Below, piece by piece: positions 27,602 to 35,422 of a DNA stretch of 64,000 nucleotides (positions are counted from its first letter, which is position 1; each line of letters opens with the position of its first letter). The stretch comes from Rhodospirillales bacterium BBD 1991-14 (lineage in GTDB: Bacteria; Pseudomonadota; Alphaproteobacteria; Kiloniellales; Kiloniellaceae): contig LYSY01000008.1 in NCBI GenBank assembly GCA_001657395.1, positions 186,001 through 250,000 on the forward strand, given 5' to 3'. Under the pieces are notes generated by a model. The model saw nothing but the letters and a program-made list of their open reading frames with translations, had not been told where the DNA came from and searched no databases. The translations under genes and the position numbers were made by a program.

Positions 27602-28678
27602 ATGTCTGTGGCCAAAGACCGCCCGCGTGCCCCGAGATTCGCGGCCCCGGGCTTCACGGCCCTGCGCCCCGCGGCCCTGCGTCCCTCGGCCTTGCGTCTG
27701 CGCACCGGCGCCTTCTTCAAATCCGTCATCCCGGCCGCTGCCCTGGCCGCGCTCGCCACCCCGGCCCTGTTCGCCACCAGCGCGCCTGTACAGGCCGCAG
27801 CGGCGCCGACCGTGCACAGCTTCGCCGCCCAACCCAAGCTGGTCGACACCACGAACACCCACTGGGTCGAGACCGACGAGGGCGTGATCGTCATCGACAC
27901 CCAGCGCGTCTTCCCCGAGGCCGAACGCGCGCTGCGCCACATCCAGAGAACAGGCAAGCCGGTCCTCGGCATCTTCATCACCCATGCCCATACCGACCAC
28001 TACGGCGGGCTCTCGCTCTTCAAGGCTGCCTTCCCGGATGCCCCGGTCTTCGCCGCCGCGGAGACGACCCGCTCCATGCGCGAAGACAGCCGCGGCTACA
28101 ACGCGGCGCGCAAGGCGCGCCACGGCGACATCTTCCCGAGCCAGGACGTGATCAGCGCCAACCTGCCGGACCGCACGATCGACGACGGCGACGTGGTCGA
28201 GCTGGGCGGCCTCCGCTTCGAAGTGCACAAGATGGGGCCGAGCGAAGCGGAGGTGACCTCCATGCTCTATCTGCGCGACCATGACCTGCTCTTCGCCGGC
28301 GACCTGATCAACGACGGCTTCGTGCCGGCGCCGCTGGAGAGCCTCGACAACTGGCTGGTCCAGCTCGACGAGATCGAGGCGCGCTATGGCGCCGACACCA
28401 CCGTCTACATCGGCCACGGCCCGCACGGCCCCCTCGCGCCGGCACTGGCGGCCCAACGTGCCTACCTGGAAGACCTGGGCGCCGCGGTGACAGCGGCCAT
28501 CGGGGACGGCGTGCTCGATGGCGCGGAGGCGGAGACCATCGCCTTCGATCTGGAAGCCCGCTATCCCTACTGGCACGGCGTCGGCGGCAACGCGCGCATC
28601 GAAGTGCTGAGCGCGGTGGCCGGTTTCGTCGCCGAGCAGCGCGGTGCGGAGGTGCGCAGCGACGCCGCATTCAGGTAA
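27602..28678 (+). CDS. Secreted metallo-beta-lactamase-fold hydrolase
   Basis: This 358-residue protein has a signal-type N-terminus and an MBL domain from about residue 60. The metal site begins THAHTDHYGG (His128, His130, Asp132, His133), followed by YLRDHDLLFAGDLIN and the late His in VYIGHGPHGPL. The set is complete, so a dinuclear zinc hydrolase is expected; the substrate is not clear. The first ~40 residues (MSVAKDRPRAPRF..., LRLRTGAFF) resemble the start of the DoxX-like gene 1.3 kb downstream. So does the leader DNA, which suggests a duplicated 5' segment. The gene is likely controlled by the TetR-type repressor. Confidence 0.82.
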   Translation: MSVAKDRPRAPRFAAPGFTALRPAALRPSALRLRTGAFFKSVIPAAALAALATPALFATSAPVQAAAAPTVHSFAAQPKLVDTTNTHWVETDEGVIVIDTQRVFPEAERALRHIQRTGKPVLGIFITHAHTDHYGGLSLFKAAFPDAPVFAAAETTRSMREDSRGYNAARKARHGDIFPSQDVISANLPDRTIDDGDVVELGGLRFEVHKMGPSEAEVTSMLYLRDHDLLFAGDLINDGFVPAPLESLDNWLVQLDEIEARYGADTTVYIGHGPHGPLAPALAAQRAYLEDLGAAVTAAIGDGVLDGAEAETIAFDLEARYPYWHGVGGNARIEVLSAVAGFVAEQRGAEVRSDAAFR

Positions 28679-28687
28679 GGCAGACCT

Positions 28688-28745
28688 GCGGGGCCGGTTC
28701 TGCGGGGCCGGTTCTGCGGGGCCGGTTCTGCGGGACCGGCCCCGC
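28688..28745 (+). terminator. 14-bp tandem repeat forming a GC hairpin after the MBL gene
   Basis: GCGGGGCCGGTTCT occurs about three times in tandem and is then closed by the inverted CCGGCCCCGC, so the last unit folds into a strong stem. There is no T run. It may attenuate readthrough between the MBL gene and the DoxX-like gene, or be a slippage product only. Confidence 0.45.
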
Positions 28746-28886
28746 CTTCACCCGATGCACTCACCTCTTCGTGATGCGTCTGCTTCGAAGCGTGATGCAA
28801 ACCCTGCTTAACACGGACGTCCGACACCCCACCTGCCGTCAGGAGGGGCGCCGATACCCGGCCCCAAACCGTAAGGAGACCTTGCC

Positions 28887-29321
28887 ATGGCTGTGGCCAA
28901 CGACCGCCCGCTCGCCCTGAGCCTCGCGGCCCTGCGCCTGAGTACCGGCGCCTTCTTCCTGATCTGGGCCGTGGAAAAGATTCTGGCGCCGGAAATCGCC
29001 CGGCGCGTTTTCGAGGTCTTCTACTTTTCCTCACCATCTGACGGGGTCCTGCTGGCCATCGGCGTGCTGCAGGGCCTCGTCATCCTCGCCTTCATGGCCG
29101 GGCTGTTCCGCTTCTGGACCTACGGCGCGCTGCTGGTCATGCACAGCGTTTCGGTCCTCGTGTCTGCGCCGCGCCTGCTGGACCCTTTCACGCCGCCGAA
29201 CCACCTGTTCTGGGCCGCGGTGCCGGTCCTGGCCTTGCTGGCGGTGCTGTTCTTCCTGCGCGAGCGCGACACTTTTCTGGTGCTGAAGCGGCCGGACGCA
29301 GCTTCCGGCTCCGCGCTCTAG
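28887..29321 (+). CDS. DoxX-like membrane protein
   Basis: This 144-residue protein has four hydrophobic stretches (LRLSTGAFFLIWAVEKI; GVLLAIGVLQGLVILAFMAG; YGALLVMHSVSVLVSA; WAAVPVLALLAVLFFL), in the layout of DoxX/DoxD-type proteins. ATG at 28887 follows AAGGAGACCTTGCC. The leader and first codons match those of the MBL gene upstream. It is probably part of the same regulatory unit, although its copy of the palindrome is degraded. Confidence 0.72.
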   Translation: MAVANDRPLALSLAALRLSTGAFFLIWAVEKILAPEIARRVFEVFYFSSPSDGVLLAIGVLQGLVILAFMAGLFRFWTYGALLVMHSVSVLVSAPRLLDPFTPPNHLFWAAVPVLALLAVLFFLRERDTFLVLKRPDAASGSAL

Positions 29322-29362
29322 CCCGCCCATCGGCGGCGGAGGTAGGGGGCGGCCCGGCAGGA

Positions 29363-30295
29363 TCAACTCAGGAATGCCAGCAACCGCTCGGTCACCGCGT
29401 CCGGCGTTTCCTCCGGAATGAAGTGGCCGCAGGGCAGCGGGGCGAAGCCTGCCTCAGGCGCCCAGGCGCGCCAGATCGCCGCCATGTCGAAGTGGCGTCC
29501 GACCACCCCCTCTTCGCCCCAAAACACCAGGGTGGGGCAGGTGATCTGCCGGCCCGCCGCGCGGTCGGCGCGGTCGGCGGCGACGTCGCCGCTCAGCCCG
29601 GCGCGAAAGCACTCGCACATCGCGGCAACCGCCGGCGCGCTGGAGGCGGCGGAGAGATAGCCCTCCAGCGCGCGGTGATCGTAGGGCACGGCCCGGTCGG
29701 CCAAGCCGGTCAGGATCTGGCCCATGAAGGCCCGGGGGTCGGCGGCGATCAGACGCTCGGGCAGGGGTGCCGGCTGGGTCAGGAAGAAGAAGTAAAAGTA
29801 GTCCTGGGCGATGGCGCTGTCCGCCCGCTCGTAGAAATCGAGCGCCGGGATGATGTCCATGACCGCCAGCCGCTCCACCCGGTCCGGATGGTCGAGCGCA
29901 AGCCGGCGGGCCACCCGCGCACCGCGGTCGTGGCCGACGAGAGCAAAGCGCCGGAAGCCGAGGTATTCCATCACCGCCAACTGCTCGGCCGCCATCGTCC
30001 GCTTGTGATAGGCCAGGTGATCGGGGCTGGCCCCCGGCTTGTGGCTTTCGCCGCGCCCGCGCAGGTCGGTCAGGACGACGGTGAAGCGCTCCGCAAGACG
30101 CGGCGCGATGCCATGCCAGCAGAGGTGGGTCTGGGGATCGCCGTGCAGCATCAGCAGCGGCGGCCCCGCACCGCCGACCAGGGCGAGGATCTCCCCCTCC
30201 GGCGCCGCAACCCATCGCCGCTCGAAGCCGGGCAGCAGCGCGGCGTCCAGGTCTGCGGGCGAAGGGATCTCGGCCAAGGGTTTAGAGGGTGTCAT
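29363..30295 (-). CDS. Alpha/beta hydrolase related to haloacetate dehalogenases
   Basis: This 310-residue hydrolase has the Asp nucleophile in LVGHDRGARVARRLALDHP (Asp123), the oxyanion segment HGDPQTHLCWHGIAPRLAER, and the late His291 in LPCGHFIPEE. The DRGAR box, PDHLAYHKR, DIIPALDFYE and LTQPAPLPERLI strongly recall fluoroacetate dehalogenase. The halide-pocket His-Trp pair of that enzyme is replaced here by aromatic residues (DYFYFFFLTQPAP), so true C-F dehalogenase activity is doubtful. An epoxide hydrolase or other dehalogenase role is possible. Its start overlaps the end of the arsR-type gene by 14 bp. Confidence 0.82.
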   Translation of the reverse strand: MTPSKPLAEIPSPADLDAALLPGFERRWVAAPEGEILALVGGAGPPLLMLHGDPQTHLCWHGIAPRLAERFTVVLTDLRGRGESHKPGASPDHLAYHKRTMAAEQLAVMEYLGFRRFALVGHDRGARVARRLALDHPDRVERLAVMDIIPALDFYERADSAIAQDYFYFFFLTQPAPLPERLIAADPRAFMGQILTGLADRAVPYDHRALEGYLSAASSAPAVAAMCECFRAGLSGDVAADRADRAAGRQITCPTLVFWGEEGVVGRHFDMAAIWRAWAPEAGFAPLPCGHFIPEETPDAVTERLLAFLS

Positions 30296-30593
30296 TCAAC
30301 CATCCGCGGTAGTCCGCAAGCCCGCCCTCGCTGCGCGAAAAGTAGGACCAGCGGCCGATGCGGTTCACGGCGACGAAGTCCGCGCGCCGCAACAGCTCAA
30401 GGTGCCGGCTGACGGTCGGCTGACTCATGCCGAGTTTGTCGGCGATCAGCGTCACGCAGACGCCGATCTCCGCCGGGTCGCCGGTCTTCTGATGCGCAAA
30501 GTGCAGACGCGGGTCTTTCAGCCAGTCCAGGATCTGCATCCGCGCATCGCTGGCCAGCGCCTTGCTCTGTTCGATCCGGTCGCTCATCGGCAT
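30282..30593 (-). CDS. ArsR-family transcriptional regulator
   Basis: This 103-residue winged helix-turn-helix protein has ALASDARMQILDWLKDP, the recognition region GMSQPTVSRHLELLRRADFV and the wing VNRIGRWSYFSRSEG. It lacks the CxC metal motif of classic ArsR, so it is not obviously a metal sensor. It overlaps the downstream hydrolase gene by 14 bp and is probably its autoregulated repressor. The AT-rich segment just upstream (30594-30632) should hold the promoter and operator. Confidence 0.85.
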   Translation of the reverse strand: MPMSDRIEQSKALASDARMQILDWLKDPRLHFAHQKTGDPAEIGVCVTLIADKLGMSQPTVSRHLELLRRADFVAVNRIGRWSYFSRSEGGLADYRGWLNDTL

Positions 30594-30757
30594 TCAATTA
30601 ATCTATTTATAGCTAAATGTCGATGAATAAATGAGGTCGTCGGGGCGGCTTTTGGGGGCGCTTGCAGCCCCTGGGCACGATTGCATTTCCCGGCAGATGG
30701 GTCACTCTGTCGGCCTGTCGAGCGTTACGCGAATCTGCCGCGAAAGAGCGGGATAGG

Positions 30758-31708
30758 ATGATCAAGAGAAAGGCCGAGGACGGCCAGACCATCGCCCTGA
30801 TCGGCGCGCCCACCGACGTGGGCGCCGGCCATCGGGGTGGATCGATGGGCCCGGAAGCGCTGCGGGTGGCGGGCCTGGCAGACGCGCTGCGGCTGTTGGG
30901 TTACGCGGTGGAAGACCGCGGCAATCTGGCCGGCCCATCCAACCCCAACACGGCACCGGTCGACGGCTACCGGCATCTGGCTGAGGTCACGGTCTGGTGC
31001 ACGGCGGTGCGCGACGCGATCTACGATGCCCTTCAGGCCGGCGACTTCCCGATGCTTCTGGGCGGCGACCACTGCCTGGCCATCGGTTCCATCGCCGGGC
31101 TGGCGAAACACTGCGCCGAGCAGGACACGCCCCTGACCGTGCTGTGGCTGGATGCCCATGCCGACTTCAACACGCCCGAGACCTCGCCCTCCGGCAACAT
31201 CCACGGCATGCCCGTGGCCGTGGCCGCCGGCTACGGGCCCGAGGCTCTGACCGCCCTGGGCCATACCACGCCGATGATGGACCCGGCGCGCATCATCCAG
31301 CTGGGCATCCGCTCCGTCGACCGCATCGAAAAGCGCATGGTGGTGGACTCCGGTCTGGAAGTGCACGACATGCGCCGCATCGACGAGAACGGCATGCGCA
31401 AGACCATGGACGTCATCCTCGGCCGCATCGCCAGCCTTGGGGGCCACCTGCATGTCAGCTTCGACGTCGACTTCCTGGACCCGGCCATCGCGCCGGGGGT
31501 CGGCACGACGGTGCCCGGCGGCCCGACCTACCGCGAAGCGCAGCTCTGCATGGAGATGATCTACGATTCCGGCCTTATGAGCTCGCTCGACATCATGGAA
31601 TTGAACCCGGCCTACGACGACCACAATCGCACGGCGGCCCTGGTGGTGGAACTCGTCGAAAGCCTCTTCGGCGAACAGATCCTCAGCCGCCACCACTCGA
31701 CGCTCTAG
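30758..31708 (+). CDS. rocF: Arginase
   Basis: This 316-residue enzyme hydrolyses arginine to ornithine and urea. The Mn-binding motifs are [20 protein letters not shown] and SFDVDFLDP, and the substrate region is [11 protein letters not shown] at 30758 has GGATAGG just upstream; the longer frame from 30662 adds no homologous sequence. It is followed 47 bp later by ornithine aminotransferase, giving a two-step arginine catabolic unit. Confidence 0.96.
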   Translation: MIKRKAEDGQTIALIGAPTDVGAGHRGGSMGPEALRVAGLADALRLLGYAVEDRGNLAGPSNPNTAPVDGYRHLAEVTVWCTAVRDAIYDALQAGDFPMLLGGDHCLAIGSIAGLAKHCAEQDTPLTVLWLDAHADFNTPETSPSGNIHGMPVAVAAGYGPEALTALGHTTPMMDPARIIQLGIRSVDRIEKRMVVDSGLEVHDMRRIDENGMRKTMDVILGRIASLGGHLHVSFDVDFLDPAIAPGVGTTVPGGPTYREAQLCMEMIYDSGLMSSLDIMELNPAYDDHNRTAALVVELVESLFGEQILSRHHSTL

Positions 31709-31755
31709 ACCCTGGACTCCAGGTTCTGGGCCAGCGCGAACAGCAGGAGCAGACC

Positions 31756-32973
31756 ATGGCGCAAGAACAGCTTTCGGCGCAGCAACTGATGGACATCGAG
31801 TCCGAGCTGGGCGCGCACAACTATCACCCGCTTGAGGTCGTGCTGACCCGCGGCGAGGGCATCTGGGTCTGGGACGTGGACGGCAAGCGCTACATGGACT
31901 GCCTCTCGGCCTATTCCGCGGTGAACCAGGGCCACTGCCATCCCAAGATCCTGAACGCCCTGATCGATCAGGCCAGCCGCCTGCCGCTCACCTCCCGCGC
32001 CTTCCACAACGATCAGCTCGCGCTTTTCTATGAGGAGATCTGCGCACTCACCAACTCCCACAAGGTGCTGCCCATGAACAGCGGGGCCGAGGCGGTGGAG
32101 ACGGCGATCAAGGCGGTGCGCAAGTGGGGCTACGAGGTGAAGGGCGTGCCCCACGACAAGGCCGAGGTCATCGTCTGCGAGGAGGCCTTCCACGGCCGCA
32201 CCATCACCATCGTCGGCTTCAGCACCGACCCGAAGGCGCACCGCAATTTCGGCCCCTTCACGCCCGGCTTCAAGATCATCCCCTACGGCGACGCCGAGGC
32301 GCTGGAGCAGGCGATCACGCCCAACACCGTGGCCTTTCTGGTGGAGCCGATCCAGGGCGAGGCCGGCGTCAACATTCCGCCCGCCGGCTATCTGAAGCGC
32401 ATCCGCGAGATCTGCTCGGCCCACACCGTGATGCTGGTGATGGACGAGATCCAGACCGGGCTGGGGCGCACCGGCAAGCTCTTCGCCGAGGAGCACGAGG
32501 GCGTGGAGGCCGACGTCACCCTGGTGGGCAAGGCGCTGTCCGGCGGCTTTTATCCGATGTCGGCGGTGCTCTCCAACACCGAGGTGCTGGGCGTCCTGCA
32601 GCCCGGCCAGCACGGCAGCACCTTCGGCGGCAATCCCCTGGCCTGCGCAGTCGCCCGCGCAGCGCTGAAAGTGCTGACCGAAGAGGGGCTGATCGAAAAC
32701 TCCGCAAAGCAGGGCGCCTATTTCCTGGATGAGCTGCAGAAGCTGCGCAACAACAAGGTGAAGGAGGTGCGCGGCCGCGGCCTGATGCTGGCGATCGAAT
32801 TCCATCCGGAGATCGGCGGCGCGCGCCAGTACAGCGAAGCCCTGCGCGCGGTCGGCATGCTGTGCAAGGAAACCCACGAGGACACGCTGCGCATCTCCCC
32901 GCCCCTGGTCATCACGCGCGACGAGGTGGACTGGGCGCTGGAGCGCATCGACCAGGTTCTGCGCGATACCTGA
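31756..32973 (+). CDS. rocD: Ornithine aminotransferase
   Basis: This 405-residue class III PLP aminotransferase converts ornithine to glutamate semialdehyde. The PLP lysine is in [43 protein letters not shown] and the early [20 protein letters not shown] are typical of OAT rather than acetylornithine aminotransferase. Its place right after arginase supports the call. Confidence 0.94.
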   Translation: MAQEQLSAQQLMDIESELGAHNYHPLEVVLTRGEGIWVWDVDGKRYMDCLSAYSAVNQGHCHPKILNALIDQASRLPLTSRAFHNDQLALFYEEICALTNSHKVLPMNSGAEAVETAIKAVRKWGYEVKGVPHDKAEVIVCEEAFHGRTITIVGFSTDPKAHRNFGPFTPGFKIIPYGDAEALEQAITPNTVAFLVEPIQGEAGVNIPPAGYLKRIREICSAHTVMLVMDEIQTGLGRTGKLFAEEHEGVEADVTLVGKALSGGFYPMSAVLSNTEVLGVLQPGQHGSTFGGNPLACAVARAALKVLTEEGLIENSAKQGAYFLDELQKLRNNKVKEVRGRGLMLAIEFHPEIGGARQYSEALRAVGMLCKETHEDTLRISPPLVITRDEVDWALERIDQVLRDT

Positions 32974-32988
32974 AGAGAGGGCCGGCGC

Positions 32989-33879
32989 TTGGAACGGATC
33001 AACATTCAGTTCACGCTGTTCTCGGCCTTCTACTCGCCGCTGATCTCGGCGATGTCCGGCGGCTTCCTGAAGGCCGAAGGGCTGGATCCCGAGTGGTCCG
33101 TCGCAGCCCCCGGCGTTACCGCCATTGCGGCGCTGGAGAACGGCTCGGCCCATGTGGTGCAGTCGGCCCTCAGCCAAGGCCTTACGACCCTGAACAAGGG
33201 CGAGGCACCCACGGCGGTCCACTTCGCCCAGATCAACGAGATGGATGGCTTCTTCCTCACCGCCCGCAGCGCCGACTCGGGCTTCACTTGGGACAAACTG
33301 GAGGGCGCGGAGGTGGTCGCCTTCGGCGGCGGCCAGCCACTGGCGATGTTCAAGTACGCCTGCCACAAAGCTGATATCGACTTTGCGAAGATCAAGCTCA
33401 TCACGCCGGGCGGCGCGGCCGCCATCGACGCGGCCTTCCGCGCCGGCCAGGGCGACTACGTGCAGCAGCAGGGGCCCTTTCCCCAGCAGCTTCAGGCCGA
33501 CGGCCTCGGCCACATCGTGGCGCAGGTGGGCCGGCAGATCGGCCCCTGCGGGTTCTCAAGCCTCGCAGCCAAGGCGGACTGGCTGAAGACCGACATGGCC
33601 CGGGCCTTCATGCGCGCCTACGCCAAGACGCGGCGCTACATGAACGAGACCCCGGCGGCAGAGATCGCCCGCGCCGAGAAGCCCTACTTCCCGGACATCG
33701 ACGAAGCCGTGCTGGCCGACTGCATCGCCACCTATCAGCAGCTCGGCTGCTGGACCCCGCATGCGGAGATCACCCAAAAGGCATTCGAGGCGACGCTGGA
33801 TATCTACGCCTACAACGGCCTGCTGAAGGAGCGCTACCGCTACGACCAGGTCTGCGCCGAGCCGCCGGGCGGGGCCTGA
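32989..33879 (+). CDS. Leaderless substrate-binding-like protein (NMT1/THI5 family)
   Basis: This 296-residue protein has the periplasmic-binding fold of the NMT1/SsuA group (FSAFYSPLISAMSGGFLKAE, AALENGSAHVVQSALSQG, FKYACHKADIDFAKIKLI). It begins directly with MERINIQFTLFSAFYSP and has no signal peptide, so it should be cytoplasmic or be reached by another route. The start is TTG at 32989 with GAGAGGG upstream. It lies 15 bp after rocD, so it is probably in the arginine operon. No permease or ATPase gene is next to it. It may be a sensor-like or enzymatic relative such as a pyrimidine-precursor protein. The ligand is unknown. Confidence 0.75.
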   Translation: MERINIQFTLFSAFYSPLISAMSGGFLKAEGLDPEWSVAAPGVTAIAALENGSAHVVQSALSQGLTTLNKGEAPTAVHFAQINEMDGFFLTARSADSGFTWDKLEGAEVVAFGGGQPLAMFKYACHKADIDFAKIKLITPGGAAAIDAAFRAGQGDYVQQQGPFPQQLQADGLGHIVAQVGRQIGPCGFSSLAAKADWLKTDMARAFMRAYAKTRRYMNETPAAEIARAEKPYFPDIDEAVLADCIATYQQLGCWTPHAEITQKAFEATLDIYAYNGLLKERYRYDQVCAEPPGGA

Positions 33880-34635
33880 TCAGCTCAGGCGCCCGATGGG
33901 GATGAGTTCCGGAGAGTCCTCGGCACAGGGGCCGCCCTGCCAGTCGCCGAGCCAGCGCTCGACCCGCAGCCCGGCGTCCTCCAGCATCGCGGCCAGCGTC
34001 TCGCGTTCCGTAAAGCGCAGCTTAGAGGCCGCGGAGAAGGTCTGGCCGGAGGCGGCGATCCGATAGTAGGTTTTGTAGGTGACGATCCCGGTTGCCGAGT
34101 CCCGCGCCACGTCGTTCCAGGCTTCCACCGCACCCAGGCTCGGATGGTCGAGGCTGCGTCGCGAGCCCTTCGGCGTCCAGTTGTGCCAGGCCCCGGCCGC
34201 CGGATTGCGCGAGTCGAAGATGAAGCGGCCCTCGGGCGTCAGGTGGCGGGCGATGGTGGCGAGCACGGCGCGCTGGTCGTCTTCGGTGAGGAAGACCTGG
34301 AAGGCGTGACCGGTGAGAACGATGAGGTCGAAGCGGCGGCCGAGATCGAGGCCGCGGGCATCGGCCTCCACCCATTCGACCCTGTCACCGCCGGGCCGCT
34401 GCCGCGCCGCCGCCAGCATCGGCGCCGCTGGATCGACCCCGACGACCGACCGGCCTTCAGCGAGGCGCGCCGCCAGTTCGCCGGTGCCACAGCCGAGATC
34501 GAGGACCGATGCGGCCCCCTCCGCCAAATCCAGGCAGGTGTCGAAATCCGCGGCCCAGCCGTTCTCCAGATCGTAGAACTGGGCCAGGTCCGGGTCCTGG
34601 TAGAGCCTGTCGTCATCCGGTTGGAAAGCGGTCAT
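33880..34635 (-). CDS. Class I SAM-dependent methyltransferase
   Basis: This 251-residue protein has motif I VLDLGCGTGELAARLAEG and motif II-like VVGVDPAAPML. The central part FDLIVLTGHAFQVFLTEDDQ and the C-terminal beta region WTPKGSRRSLDHPSLG belong to the group of small-molecule methyltransferases with a C-terminal beta insert. ATG at 34635 gives MTAFQPDDDRLYQDPDLAQF. Substrate unknown. It ends one base after the convergent binding-protein gene. Confidence 0.82.
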   Translation of the reverse strand: MTAFQPDDDRLYQDPDLAQFYDLENGWAADFDTCLDLAEGAASVLDLGCGTGELAARLAEGRSVVGVDPAAPMLAAARQRPGGDRVEWVEADARGLDLGRRFDLIVLTGHAFQVFLTEDDQRAVLATIARHLTPEGRFIFDSRNPAAGAWHNWTPKGSRRSLDHPSLGAVEAWNDVARDSATGIVTYKTYYRIAASGQTFSAASKLRFTERETLAAMLEDAGLRVERWLGDWQGGPCAEDSPELIPIGRLS

Positions 34636-34673
34636 GGCAGGATCATACAAGACCCGGATGCGGTGAACGTCAA

Positions 34674-34717
34674 ACGGCCCGCCTCCCCTTGCCCAAACAG
34701 GGCCGGAGACGGGCCGT
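34674..34717 (-). terminator. Hairpin terminator after the peroxiredoxin gene
   Basis: ACGGCCCG (34674-34681) pairs with CGGGCCGT (34710-34717), with CTCC/GGAG extending the stem. On the minus strand the stem is followed by TTTGACGTT, a weak T run. Confidence 0.5.
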
Positions 34718-34746
34718 CGTTCTGCCGTCCTGGAACCGGATCGGGT

Positions 34747-35229
34747 TTACAGCTTCGCCAGCATGGCCTCGGCGCTGGAGACCTCGAAGGCGCCCGGCTC
34801 TTCCACGTTCAAGGTGGTGACCGTGCCGTCCTCCACGATCATGGCGAAGCGCTGGGCGCGGGTGCCCATGCCGAAGCCGCTGGCGTCGAAGTCCAGCCCC
34901 AGGGCCTTGGCGTAGTCGCCGTTGCCGTCGGCCAGCATCACCACAGCATCGCCGACCGACTGGTCCTTGCCCCAGGCGTCCATGACGAAGGCGTCATTCA
35001 CCGACATGCAGGCGATGGTGTCGACGCCTTTGCCCTTGAGGTCGCCGGCGTGCCGGACGAAGCCCGGCAGGTGCTTGGCCGAGCAGGTGGGCGTGAAGGC
35101 GCCCGGCAGCGAGAACAGCACCACCTTCTTGCCGCCGAAAAGGTCGTCGGTGGAGATCTCTTCCATCCCCTCGCCGGTGATGTGCTTGAAGGAGCCGCTG
35201 GGTGCGCGGTCGCCAACCTTGATCGTCAT
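34747..35229 (-). CDS. Peroxiredoxin, Prx5 type
   Basis: This 160-residue thiol peroxidase has the peroxidatic Cys49 in LPGAFTPTCSAKHLPGF and the family segment RAQRFAMIVEDGTV. ATG at 35229 has AGGGGAAA upstream and gives the usual start MTIKVGDRAPSG. There is no second conserved Cys at the Prx5 resolving position, so it should be of the 1-Cys kind. Peroxiredoxin genes often lie near rnhA/thrB in this group; here it is about 10 kb away. Confidence 0.92.
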   Translation of the reverse strand: MTIKVGDRAPSGSFKHITGEGMEEISTDDLFGGKKVVLFSLPGAFTPTCSAKHLPGFVRHAGDLKGKGVDTIACMSVNDAFVMDAWGKDQSVGDAVVMLADGNGDYAKALGLDFDASGFGMGTRAQRFAMIVEDGTVTTLNVEEPGAFEVSSAEAMLAKL

Positions 35230-35422
35230 GGTGCAGTTTCCCCTGAATTGATGGCCCGGTCCCGGCATGCCCGCATGGGGCGGACCTGCAGGAAGATGTC
35301 CGGGCGTGAAGAGTTCTGTCGTGAGAGGCGCCAGGGCCCCGGCGCGCGAGGCGCTGACCGAAAGATAGGCCGCAATGCGTGGCATTCCAAGGGCAAGGCG
35401 CGGCCTGCGCGGCAGACCGGCT

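Noticed and set aside
29363-30295. Naming the hydrolase fluoroacetate dehalogenase
   Set aside because: Overall similarity is strong, but the halide-binding His-Trp pair is missing, so only the superfamily call is safe.
30594-30757. A small RNA or gene in the AT-rich spacer upstream of the ArsR-type gene
   Set aside because: It is too short, without a terminator or conserved pattern; it reads as a promoter region only.
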